Source: an uncultured Bacteroidales bacterium
GTDB taxonomy: Bacteria; Bacteroidota; Bacteroidia; Bacteroidales; UBA932
Assembly: GCA_905234795.1 (NCBI GenBank)
Contig: CAJOIQ010000002.1
Span: forward strand, 1-64,000
Reading direction: 5' to 3'
DNA: 64,000 bases
The notes beneath the pieces are model-generated. The model saw nothing but the letters and a program-made list of their open reading frames with translations. It did no database searches and was not told where the DNA came from. The stretch's first letter is position 1. Every line of letters begins with the position of its first letter. Shown here one piece after another: positions 36,995-43,762 of this stretch. A program made the translations under genes and the position numbers.

Positions 36995-37634
36995 GAATAG
37001 CGTTGTCATTCTAGGTAACGGGGCGTTCCCCACAGAGCCGTATCCGGTGTATCTGCTGGATAGCGCCGAGGGCGTGGTGTGCTGCGACGGTGCGCTGGAG
37101 AAATGGCTGAAGCATAATGCATCGGCCGCGCCGCTGGCGGTTATCGGCGACATGGATTCCTTGTCGGCCCAGCTGCAGGAGCGCTTTTCCTCCGTGCTGG
37201 TGAAAGTGGACGAACAGGACGACAACGACCAGACCAAGGCCCTGCGCTGGGTTTTGGAGAACCACCCCGAGGTGACCGAGATTGTGTTTCTGGGGGCCAC
37301 AGGGCTGCGGGAGGACCATACCATCGGCAACCTGGGACTGCTGATGGACTACCCCAGGCAGTTTGACCTGGGTGAACGTCGGCTGTCCATGGTGTCGGAC
37401 TTCGGCACGGCCTTCGTGATTACCGACACCTGCGACCTCCATCTGGGAGAAGGCCGCCGCATTTCGCTGTTTTCGGCCGACAACTCCCTCCGCATCACCT
37501 CCGAGGGCCTGCAGTGGCCGCTGGACGACGTCGTCTTCGACGCCTGGTGGAAAGCCACCCTCAACCGCACCGTCTCCCCCATCGTCTCCCTCCACTTCTC
37601 CCACCCCTCCGCTGCGCTGGTTTTGGTGGATTAG
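36993..37634 (+). CDS. thiN: Thiamine pyrophosphokinase
   Basis: The 213-residue protein transfers pyrophosphate from ATP to thiamine to give thiamine diphosphate. Motifs are CCDGALE, the catalytic GDMDSL, DQDDNDQTKAL (Asp-rich Mg-ATP site), and GLREDHTIGNLGLL. The C-terminal thiamine-binding beta domain is complete. Its ATG lies inside the right arm of the 119-bp palindrome, which could hide the start codon in RNA. No TPP riboswitch is present. Confidence 0.9.
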   Translation: MNSVVILGNGAFPTEPYPVYLLDSAEGVVCCDGALEKWLKHNASAAPLAVIGDMDSLSAQLQERFSSVLVKVDEQDDNDQTKALRWVLENHPEVTEIVFLGATGLREDHTIGNLGLLMDYPRQFDLGERRLSMVSDFGTAFVITDTCDLHLGEGRRISLFSADNSLRITSEGLQWPLDDVVFDAWWKATLNRTVSPIVSLHFSHPSAALVLVD

Positions 37635-37660
37635 TGTACAACCGACTGATTATTAACAAG

Positions 37661-37706
37661 TTAAGTTTCTCTCTTGATCCCAAATGGAGTCATGAGAGAA
37701 ACTTAA
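37661..37706. terminator. Hairpin between convergent thiN and trpB
   Basis: Perfect 13-bp arms (37661-37673 and 37694-37706) with partial pairing inside. It lies between two stop codons, so termination is the likely role. There is no strong T-tract on either strand. Confidence 0.5.
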
Positions 37707-37737
37707 AACGTTGATATACAGCAGTTTATATGCCCTG

Positions 37738-39102
37738 CTACTGATTCAAGGCATCGGCGCTGGCGATGAACTTGGCCAGGTCGGCGTCGGAAACGTGATA
37801 GTTCTGCATTTCGCCGGAGAAGTACTGGTCGTAGGCGCTCATGTCCACAAAGCCGTGGCCGGAGAGGTTAAAGAGGATGGTCTTGGCCTCGCCGGTTTCC
37901 TTGCACTTGAGGGCCTCCGTGATGGTGGCGGCAATGGCGTGGCAGCTTTCCGGAGCGGGGATGATACCCTCGGTGCGGGCGAAGAGCACGCCGGCCTTGA
38001 AGGAGTCCAGCTGTTCGATGTCCACGGCCTCCATATAACCGTCCTTCATGAGCTGGGAAAGGATGACACCGGCGCCGTGGTAGCGCAGACCGCCGGCATG
38101 GATGGAAGCGGGCTTGAAGCTGTGGCCGAGGGTGAACATGGGCAGCAGCGGGGTGAGGCCGGACTCGTCACCGAAGTCGTACTCGAACTTACCCTTGGTG
38201 AGTTTGGGGCAGGAGCAGGGCTCGGCGGCAATGAAGCGGGTCTTCTTGCCTTCCTGGATGTTGTGGCGCATGAACGGCAGGGCCAGGCCGCAGAAGTTGG
38301 AGCCGCCGCCGAAGCAGGCAATTACAATGTCGGGATATTCACCGGTGAGGGCCATCTGTTTCTCGGCTTCCAGGCCGATGACCGTCTGGTGCAGGCACAC
38401 GTGGTTGAGCACGGAACCCAGGGCATATTTACAGTTGGGCGTGCTCACGGCCAGCTCGATGGCCTCGGAGATGGCGCAACCCAGGGAGCCCTGGTCATTG
38501 GGATTCCGGGTGATGATGTCCTTGCCGGCGCGGGTACTCATGGACGGGGAAGGAGTGACGGCAGCGCCGAAGGCCTGCATAATGCTGCGGCGGAAAGGCT
38601 TCTGTTCATAGCTCACCTTTACCATATATACGGCGCAGTCGATGCCGAACTTTTTAGTTGCATAGCTCAAAGCACCACCCCACTGGCCGGCACCGGTCTC
38701 GGTGGTCAGGTTGGTGATTCCCTGCTCCTTGGCGTAATAAGCCTGGGCGATGGCGCTGTTCAGCTTGTGGCTGCCGGCGGGAGAAACACTTTCATTCTTG
38801 AAATAGATATGGGCCGGAGTGCCCAGCGCAGCCTCCAGTTCATAGGCGCGCACCAGCGGAGTGCAGCGGTAAGCGGCGTACTGCTGGCGTACTTCTTCGG
38901 GGATGGGGATCCATTCGTCGGTCTGGTTCAGTTCCTGGTCGGCGCAGGCCTTACAGAAAATAGGATACAGATCTTCGGGCTTCAGGGGCTGCTTGGTGGC
39001 CGGATGCAGGAAAGGCAGCGGCTTGTTGGGCATGATGGCCTGGATGTTAAAGTAATGGGTAGGGATCTCACTGTCCGGGAGGATGTACTTTTTCTGTTTC
39101 AT
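37738..39102 (-). CDS. trpB: Tryptophan synthase beta chain, TrpB2 type
   Basis: The 454-residue protein condenses indole with serine to make tryptophan. It is the longer TrpB2 form, with an N-terminal extension before RCTPLVRAYELE. PLP-binding Lys113 lies in GSHKLNSA, the ETGAGQWG loop and the GGGSNFCGL phosphate-binding loop are intact. ATG 39102 (MKQKKY) is chosen; upstream in-frame codons lie past the attenuator terminator. No other trp gene is adjacent, so this is a stand-alone TrpB2 likely salvaging indole. It is controlled by the trp attenuator upstream. Confidence 0.93.
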   Translation of the reverse strand: MKQKKYILPDSEIPTHYFNIQAIMPNKPLPFLHPATKQPLKPEDLYPIFCKACADQELNQTDEWIPIPEEVRQQYAAYRCTPLVRAYELEAALGTPAHIYFKNESVSPAGSHKLNSAIAQAYYAKEQGITNLTTETGAGQWGGALSYATKKFGIDCAVYMVKVSYEQKPFRRSIMQAFGAAVTPSPSMSTRAGKDIITRNPNDQGSLGCAISEAIELAVSTPNCKYALGSVLNHVCLHQTVIGLEAEKQMALTGEYPDIVIACFGGGSNFCGLALPFMRHNIQEGKKTRFIAAEPCSCPKLTKGKFEYDFGDESGLTPLLPMFTLGHSFKPASIHAGGLRYHGAGVILSQLMKDGYMEAVDIEQLDSFKAGVLFARTEGIIPAPESCHAIAATITEALKCKETGEAKTILFNLSGHGFVDMSAYDQYFSGEMQNYHVSDADLAKFIASADALNQ

Positions 39103-39141
39103 AATGCTAAGTGTTTTATGTTTATAATTACAAATATTCAC

Positions 39142-39170
39142 AAAAAAGGCCTGCTGTAAGTCAGCAGGCC
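39142..39170 (-). terminator. trp attenuator terminator (3:4 hairpin)
   Basis: On the minus strand GGCCTGCTG and CAGCAGGCC form a perfect 9-bp stem with a 5-nt loop, followed by TTTTTT. It lies 39 nt upstream of trpB and can be replaced by the competing 2:3 antiterminator. Confidence 0.92.
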
Positions 39171-39221
39171 TATTCTATACTTATAACTACGGCGAAGCGA
39201 CTTACAGGGTTAAGCTGTAAG
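39154..39221 (-). promoter_or_regulatory. trp attenuator competing hairpins
   Basis: Segment 1 CTTACAG (39215-39221) pairs with segment 2 CTGTAAG (7 bp). Segment 2 CTGTAAGTC (39199-39207) pairs perfectly over 9 bp with segment 3 GACTTACAG (39154-39162), which otherwise belongs to the terminator hairpin. Segment 1 overlaps the leader-peptide codons just after the tandem Trp codons, and segment 2 covers its stop codon. A ribosome stalled at the Trp codons frees segment 2 to form the antiterminator. Confidence 0.85.
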
Positions 39222-39252
39222 TGCGCCACCAGTTATTGTTGTTCTTTCTCAT
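39202..39252 (-). CDS. trpL: trp leader peptide
   Basis: A 16-residue open frame MRKNNNNWWRTYSLTL with tandem Trp codons TGG TGG, then the TAA stop within attenuator segment 2. Trp is the rarest residue, and two in a row at codons 8-9 of a tiny frame, followed by the three competing hairpins and a terminator, is the classic ribosome-mediated attenuation layout. The ATG is 7 nt from the -7 box. Confidence 0.9.
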   Translation of the reverse strand: MRKNNNNWWRTYSLTL

Positions 39253-39259
39253 TCTTTTG

Positions 39260-39290
39260 CAAAGATGCACAATGGAAATTACAAATGCAA
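39260..39290 (-). promoter_or_regulatory. Promoter of the trp leader
   Basis: On the minus strand TTG (39288-39290) is followed after 20 nt by CATCTTTG (39260-39267), one mismatch to the -7 consensus. It is placed 7 nt from the leader-peptide ATG. Confidence 0.6.
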
Positions 39291-39308
39291 GAAAAATCTT
39301 AAAAAATT

Positions 39309-40034
39309 TTAAAGTGCCGCAGCCTGGAAGTAGGCGTTGATGGCGGTGCTCACAAACAGCAGCACGATGATGGCGCTGATGATGATGCCGATCACCTTGG
39401 TGCGCTTGAGCCATTTCTTGTTATTCCAGCCAATGGTCTGGAACATGCTCCAGAAACCGTGCTCCAGGTGCAGGAACAGGGCGATGAACCAGATGATGTA
39501 GCATACAACCACCCAGGGATTGCCGAAGGTGGCCATGAGCAGGGTGTAGGGATTATCCTCATAGTTGCCCACGCCGAACATCTCGGGAAGCTGCATCTTG
39601 GCCCAGAAATGGGTGAGGTGGAAGGCCAGCAGGCCCAGTATCAGGATACCCAGGATGGCCATGTTCTTAGCGCTCCAGCTGTCGTTCTTGGCCTTGGAGG
39701 CTACTTCATAGCGCTTGATACCGCCGCGGCGGATGTAGTTGTCCACGGTGAGCCAGATGCCGTAGCCGATGTGGATGATGAAACCCAGCGCCAGGATGGG
39801 AACCATGATGCTGATGAAACCGGTGGACATGAAGTCGCAGCCCAGTTTGAACAAGCCGTCTCCGGTACTGAACAGGACGTCGTCGTTGGCAACCACATTG
39901 AACTTGCCGCTGAAGGTATCCAGGACAGAGAAGAAGTTAATGGTTCCGTGCAGGAGCAAGAAAACAATAAGGAAAGCACCGGTAATGCTCTGGATGAATT
40001 TCTTGCCGATGGAGGAAGATAAAAAGTTAGCCAT
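39309..40034 (-). CDS. Succinate dehydrogenase/fumarate reductase cytochrome b subunit
   Basis: The 241-residue membrane protein starts MANFLSSSIGKKF, typical of the b558-type SdhC/FrdC of Bacteroidota. Five hydrophobic helices carry His candidates for the two hemes (LLLHGT, FIIHIGYG, FHLTHFW, HLEHGFW). It would anchor the flavoprotein and iron-sulfur subunits and exchange electrons with menaquinone. The usual downstream sdhA/sdhB (frdA/frdB) are absent: the next gene in the same direction is trpL-trpB. They must lie elsewhere or have been separated by rearrangement. Confidence 0.9.
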   Translation of the reverse strand: MANFLSSSIGKKFIQSITGAFLIVFLLLHGTINFFSVLDTFSGKFNVVANDDVLFSTGDGLFKLGCDFMSTGFISIMVPILALGFIIHIGYGIWLTVDNYIRRGGIKRYEVASKAKNDSWSAKNMAILGILILGLLAFHLTHFWAKMQLPEMFGVGNYEDNPYTLLMATFGNPWVVVCYIIWFIALFLHLEHGFWSMFQTIGWNNKKWLKRTKVIGIIISAIIVLLFVSTAINAYFQAAAL

Positions 40035-40064
40035 TATTGTAGGTTTAGTTAATTTCGTAGTATG

Positions 40065-40072
40065 CAAATATA
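40065..40072 (-). promoter_or_regulatory. -7 box of the cytochrome b gene
   Basis: The minus strand reads TATATTTG, perfect consensus, 30 nt before the ATG. Confidence 0.6.
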
Positions 40073-40105
40073 AGAATCTTTCTTGGATTTTTCCCACTAT
40101 TTAGG

Positions 40106-40113
40106 TACTTTTG
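40106..40113 (+). promoter_or_regulatory. pyrH: -7 box of pyrH
   Basis: TACTTTTG matches TAnnTTTG, 18 nt before the ATG at 40132. Confidence 0.6.
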
Positions 40114-40131
40114 TTTCAAAATCGACACCAC

Positions 40132-40836
40132 ATGTACAAACGCGTTTTACTCAAGCTCAGCGGTGAAAGCCTGGGCGGCCCGGCCGGAAAAGGCCTGGAT
40201 ACCGAATGGTTGGAAAAATATGCCAAGGAAATTGCGGCAGCGGCCAAGGCCGGCCTGCAGATAGCCATCGTGAACGGAGGCGGCAACATCTTCCGCGGCC
40301 TTCAGGGCGTGGGTAAGGGCTTCGACCGTGTGGACGGAGACAAGATGGGTATGCTGGCCACCGTCATCAACTCCCTGGCCCTGAGCATGTTCATCAAACA
40401 GGAAGGCGTAGATGCCGTGGTGTTCACCTCCACCCCCATGGAGCCGCACGCCAAGTACTACATGCGGGATGACGCCGTGGCCGTGATGGAACGCGGCGGC
40501 GTGGCCCTCATCGCCGGCGGCACCGGCAATCCCTTCTTCACCACGGATAGCGGCGCAGCCCTCCGGGCCCTGGAAATCGGCGCCGATGCCCTCCTCAAAG
40601 GCACCCGCGTGGACGGCGTGTACACCGCCGATCCCGAGAAAGACCCCTCGGCCAAAAAGTACGACGAACTTTCCTTTGACGAGGCTATCTCCAAGCACCT
40701 GAAGGTGATGGACCAGACCGCCTATGCCCTGTGCAGCGACGGAAAGATGCCCATCATCGTCTTCGACATGAACGCCACCGGCAACCTCACCAAGCTGCTC
40801 TCCGGAGAAAAGGTGGGTACTTTAGTTCATCCGTAA
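40132..40836 (+). CDS. pyrH: UMP kinase
   Basis: The 234-residue amino-acid-kinase-fold enzyme phosphorylates UMP to UDP. Motifs are MYKRVLLKLSGESLGG at the start, VNGGGNIFRG, the GTGNPFFTTDS UMP site, and KGTRVDGVYTADPEKDPSAKKY. Start ATG 40132 gives the conserved N-terminus. The esterase gene follows after 3 nt. Confidence 0.96.
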   Translation: MYKRVLLKLSGESLGGPAGKGLDTEWLEKYAKEIAAAAKAGLQIAIVNGGGNIFRGLQGVGKGFDRVDGDKMGMLATVINSLALSMFIKQEGVDAVVFTSTPMEPHAKYYMRDDAVAVMERGGVALIAGGTGNPFFTTDSGAALRALEIGADALLKGTRVDGVYTADPEKDPSAKKYDELSFDEAISKHLKVMDQTAYALCSDGKMPIIVFDMNATGNLTKLLSGEKVGTLVHP

Positions 40837-40839
40837 GCC

Positions 40840-41691
40840 ATGAAAAAGATTCTTCTTGCCCTCTGGCTGATGCTTCCCCTGGCGGCATCGGCCCAAAGCC
40901 GTATTGAGACGGACGGTTATTACAGCGAACAGCTGCGCTGCGAGCAAAAGTTCAACGTGTACCTGCCGGCGGGGTATAAAGCCACCGAAAGTTACCCCGT
41001 CATCTATCTGCTGCACGGCCTGTACGGAGACTATTCCAACTGGGTCAAGACGGGCCGGATGAAAGATGTGGCCGATGCCCTCATTTCCAACGGAGAACTC
41101 CAGCCCGTGGTGATAGTGATGCCCAATGCCGGTGACTCTGACGTCCACGGGTACCAGAACGGCTATTTTAATGTGCAGGACTGGCCCTACGAAGACTACT
41201 TCTTCCAGGAGCTCCTGCCTGCCGTGGAACGGAAATATCACTGCGGCGGCAGCAAGGGGCAGCGCGCCATCGCCGGCCTTTCCATGGGCGGCGGCGGGGC
41301 CATCGTCTATGCCCAGCGCCATCCGGACCTCTTCTCCAGCGCCTATGGAATGAGCGCCTGGCTGGATAACAAGCACCGCGAGGTGCGCGGCACCGACAAA
41401 CCCGGCAGCAAACTTCCCATCACAGACCGTTCGGTGCGGGAGCATTCGGCCCTGGACTTCGTAGACAATGCCGATGCCGCCACCATCGGCCGGCTCAAGA
41501 CCGTGGCCTGGTTCCTGGACTGCGGAGACGACGATTTCCTGCTTCGGCTTTCGGTAGACCTGCATTTCAAGATGAACGACAAGGGTATCCCCAACCAGCT
41601 GCGTGTGCGCGACGGTGGTCACACCTGGGAATACTGGCACACGGCCCTCTACACCGCCCTGCCCTTCGCCTCCCGCAATTTCGGCAAGTAG
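40840..41691 (+). CDS. Secreted esterase of the esterase D / tributyrin esterase family
   Basis: The 283-residue protein has a cleavable signal peptide (MKKILLALWLMLPLAASAQ) with no lipobox. An alpha/beta-hydrolase fold follows: YLLHGLYGD near the oxyanion hole, nucleophile Ser148 in GLSMGGGGA, Asp in FLDCGDDD and His in GGHTWEYW. It resembles EstA, acetyl xylan and feruloyl esterases. The substrate cannot be named. It is 3 nt downstream of pyrH, an unexpected partner. Confidence 0.88.
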   Translation: MKKILLALWLMLPLAASAQSRIETDGYYSEQLRCEQKFNVYLPAGYKATESYPVIYLLHGLYGDYSNWVKTGRMKDVADALISNGELQPVVIVMPNAGDSDVHGYQNGYFNVQDWPYEDYFFQELLPAVERKYHCGGSKGQRAIAGLSMGGGGAIVYAQRHPDLFSSAYGMSAWLDNKHREVRGTDKPGSKLPITDRSVREHSALDFVDNADAATIGRLKTVAWFLDCGDDDFLLRLSVDLHFKMNDKGIPNQLRVRDGGHTWEYWHTALYTALPFASRNFGK

Positions 41692-41803
41692 CTGCCCCTG
41701 GAGTAGCCCGTTTTTATTAAATCTTTGATTTTTAATATATTACGCACATCCCTCCGGCTATTTGACCGGGAGGAATTTGCATAAAATACTATAAATTAAC
41801 AAC

Positions 41804-41822
41804 TTAACAAAAACGGCACTTC
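41804..41822. repeat. Short direct repeat, left copy
   Basis: TTAACAAAAACGGCACTTC recurs with one insertion and one change at 43717-43736, and the two copies bracket the ECF-sigma operon. The 138-nt gap 41692-41829 otherwise shows no gene. Confidence 0.45.
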
Positions 41823-41829
41823 AAAGAGT

Positions 41830-42324
41830 TTATTCCGCGGCCACTTCGGCCAGGATGTTTTCCAACTGATTCCGGTCCATTTTGCCTTCCAGGCACATGA
41901 AGGTGAACTCATCGGCCTCTTTGGTGGTGAGCACCACCGATGAAACCGTGTTGCCGCTGCCTGTGGAGAACAAGCGGGTCACCTCTCCGTTCTCTTTGGC
42001 TTCGAACAGAAGTTCGAACTTCTTTCCGTCCAGCATACGTTTCACTTCGGTGTAAAGTTTGTCGGCCACCTGGGCGTCGTCGGCATCCAGAAGGTAAAAA
42101 CCCGTCATATCCTTGATGATGGGCGTCAGGTTCACCTTGCCGCCATTCTTGGCCTCCATATCAATGTCCGGAATCTTGCCAATCATCCGGAACATCGCGG
42201 GGGATACATAAACGGCGCTTACGCCCTCCAGGTCGGAGTATTTGTTATACAGTTCCTTGCCGCTTTGGGCAAAGGCGGCGACTGCCATCAGCAGGGCAAT
42301 CATTATGGTATAAAACTTTTTCAT
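41830..42324 (-). CDS. DUF4252-domain protein
   Basis: The 164-residue exported protein has a signal peptide ending VAAFAQ and a DUF4252 domain: KYSDLEGVSAVYVSPAMFRMIG, then LDADDAQVADKLYTEVKRML. Function unknown; the family is usually encoded beside ECF sigma factors in Bacteroidota. The ATG at 42324 overlaps the stop of the preceding gene (ATGA), and a TTG 6 nt upstream is less likely. It is the last gene of the four-gene sigma operon. No lipobox is seen. Confidence 0.82.
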   Translation of the reverse strand: MKKFYTIMIALLMAVAAFAQSGKELYNKYSDLEGVSAVYVSPAMFRMIGKIPDIDMEAKNGGKVNLTPIIKDMTGFYLLDADDAQVADKLYTEVKRMLDGKKFELLFEAKENGEVTRLFSTGSGNTVSSVVLTTKEADEFTFMCLEGKMDRNQLENILAEVAAE

Positions 42325-42659
42325 TTCCAATAAGTCACTTTGTCAATTTCATTTTCTTTTTCGGCCAGGATCTCCGCGCTCTTGGAAACCGTCTCACCCA
42401 TACGGGAGAAAGCCTGCTCCACGGCTGCATAGGCCAGGTAAGGATCCGTAAACGTGTCTTCGGGCTCCGGCGTGCGTAGCAAGGCGCTTAGGCCGATGCC
42501 AGCTACCACCGCTACGGAAGCGGCGGCGCCCCAAAGCACCGCAGTGCGGCGGCGGGGCAGACGGATTTGGAGGTCATCCGGTATCGGAATGTTTTCATCG
42601 GCCCCGATACGGTCCCAGTCGGCCATGCTCAGTTTTTCTATGTCTTGGATGCTTTTCAT
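42321..42659 (-). CDS. Single-pass membrane protein, candidate anti-sigma factor
   Basis: The 112-residue protein has a soluble N-terminus (about 1-38), one membrane helix (about 41-60, AVLWGAAASVAVVAGIGLSAL) and a C-terminal part outside. It lies between the ECF sigma gene and a DUF4252 gene with ATGA overlaps on both sides. Placement and topology suggest an anti-sigma factor, with the sigma-binding part at the N-terminus, but no named domain (ZAS motif) is visible. Confidence 0.55.
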   Translation of the reverse strand: MKSIQDIEKLSMADWDRIGADENIPIPDDLQIRLPRRRTAVLWGAAASVAVVAGIGLSALLRTPEPEDTFTDPYLAYAAVEQAFSRMGETVSKSAEILAEKENEIDKVTYWK

Positions 42660-43129
42660 AGGCTTTGTTTGATTCTTTTGCGGGCCAGGCTCACCTGAAC
42701 CCTGATGTTCAGCGGACTCAGTCCGGTTTTACGGGCGATTTCCTCATAAGTGAGGCCTTCGAGCACCCGGAGCATAAGCAGTTTCCTTTGCGTCGGAGGG
42801 AGATGGCCGATGGCTTTCCGCACCTGCTGCAGTTCCTCGCGCTTCTCCAGGGCTTCATCGACCGGAGGTTCCAGGGCGACCGCTTCGTCGGGCGGCTGGT
42901 TGGGACGGGACCGGCGGATGCGGTCGATGCACAGGTTTTTCAGCAGCATCGTGCCATAGGCCGATGGATTGTGCACCATCTCCAGATGGTTCCGCAGATT
43001 CCATAGCTTCAGGTACAGTTCCTGAACGGCGTCCATGGCATCGGCCTCGTTTTCCAGAATGTAGTAGGCAATGCGATAGAACCGGCCCTGCAGGGGAATC
43101 CAGACCGTATGGAAGGCACTTTCGGTCAT
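42656..43129 (-). CDS. ECF-type RNA polymerase sigma factor
   Basis: The 157-residue protein has region 2 (about 10-75, RIAYYILENEADAMDAVQELYLKLW) and region 4 (about 100-155, LPPTQRKLLMLRVLEGLTYEEIARKTGLSPLNIRVQVSLARKR), with no region 1 or 3, so it is an ECF sigma. Its ATG overlaps the stop of the upstream DUF4252 gene by one base, and its stop overlaps the candidate anti-sigma start. The trigger and regulon are unknown. Confidence 0.93.
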   Translation of the reverse strand: MTESAFHTVWIPLQGRFYRIAYYILENEADAMDAVQELYLKLWNLRNHLEMVHNPSAYGTMLLKNLCIDRIRRSRPNQPPDEAVALEPPVDEALEKREELQQVRKAIGHLPPTQRKLLMLRVLEGLTYEEIARKTGLSPLNIRVQVSLARKRIKQSL

Positions 43130-43605
43130 CAGTTGGCATTCTCCAACAATTTCTCCAGATTGACGGAGCCCCTCAAATACAGGAGCATCCCGTCGGGACT
43201 GTAGAAAATGCAGTCCCGGACCTGGCCGCCGTCTTCGATGCCGTATATGCTGAAGCGGTCACCGCTATCCTTGGCCTCCAAAATAAGTTCCATCCCGTCC
43301 AACAGCCGTTCCACCTTCCGGGTAAAACGCGCCCGTACAGAAGCTTCGGCGTCTTCAAAATCCACGATGGTCACCCGGCGGATACTGTCAAAGGAGCGTA
43401 GTACCTCCAAGTCTTCCCGGTCCATATCGTCGGAATGCCGGACGACGGAACGCAACAGGGACATACCCAAAGGACCAATGGAAATGGTTTCAAAACCGTC
43501 CTGATGGCGGTATTCGTTGATGAGCGTCTGCACTTTGGCCGGCTTACCCGCCCAAACCAGGGTACTGACTAATAAGATTCCAAGTGTAACAATCAGTTTT
43601 TTCAT
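43129..43605 (-). CDS. DUF4252-domain protein, first gene of the sigma operon
   Basis: The 158-residue protein starts at ATG 43605 (MKKLIVTLGILL); the longer frame begins upstream in AT-rich DNA without a signal peptide. The signal peptide ends VWAG. The domain GFETISIGPLGMSLLRSVV and DSIRRVTIVDFEDA matches DUF4252. It precedes the sigma factor, unlike the second DUF4252 gene that follows the anti-sigma. No TAnnTTTG box is seen upstream, consistent with an alternative sigma, possibly this one. Confidence 0.8.
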   Translation of the reverse strand: MKKLIVTLGILLVSTLVWAGKPAKVQTLINEYRHQDGFETISIGPLGMSLLRSVVRHSDDMDREDLEVLRSFDSIRRVTIVDFEDAEASVRARFTRKVERLLDGMELILEAKDSGDRFSIYGIEDGGQVRDCIFYSPDGMLLYLRGSVNLEKLLENAN

Positions 43606-43716
43606 TTTCAATTTCCAAGCGCTTGCATACAAAAGACGCACCACCACAAAAAATGTTAAAAGGATTTTGCCTGTTTTTGCTAATAAGATAATTATCAATG
43701 TTTTATAATCAGTGAT

Positions 43717-43736
43717 TTAACAAAAACAGCCACTTC
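43717..43736. repeat. Short direct repeat, right copy
   Basis: TTAACAAAAACAGCCACTTC matches 41804-41822 apart from one extra base and one change. On the minus strand it lies about 110-130 nt upstream of the sigma operon start. Confidence 0.45.
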
Positions 43737-43762
43737 GGCGCGAGGAAAAGAGGGCGGCCTGC

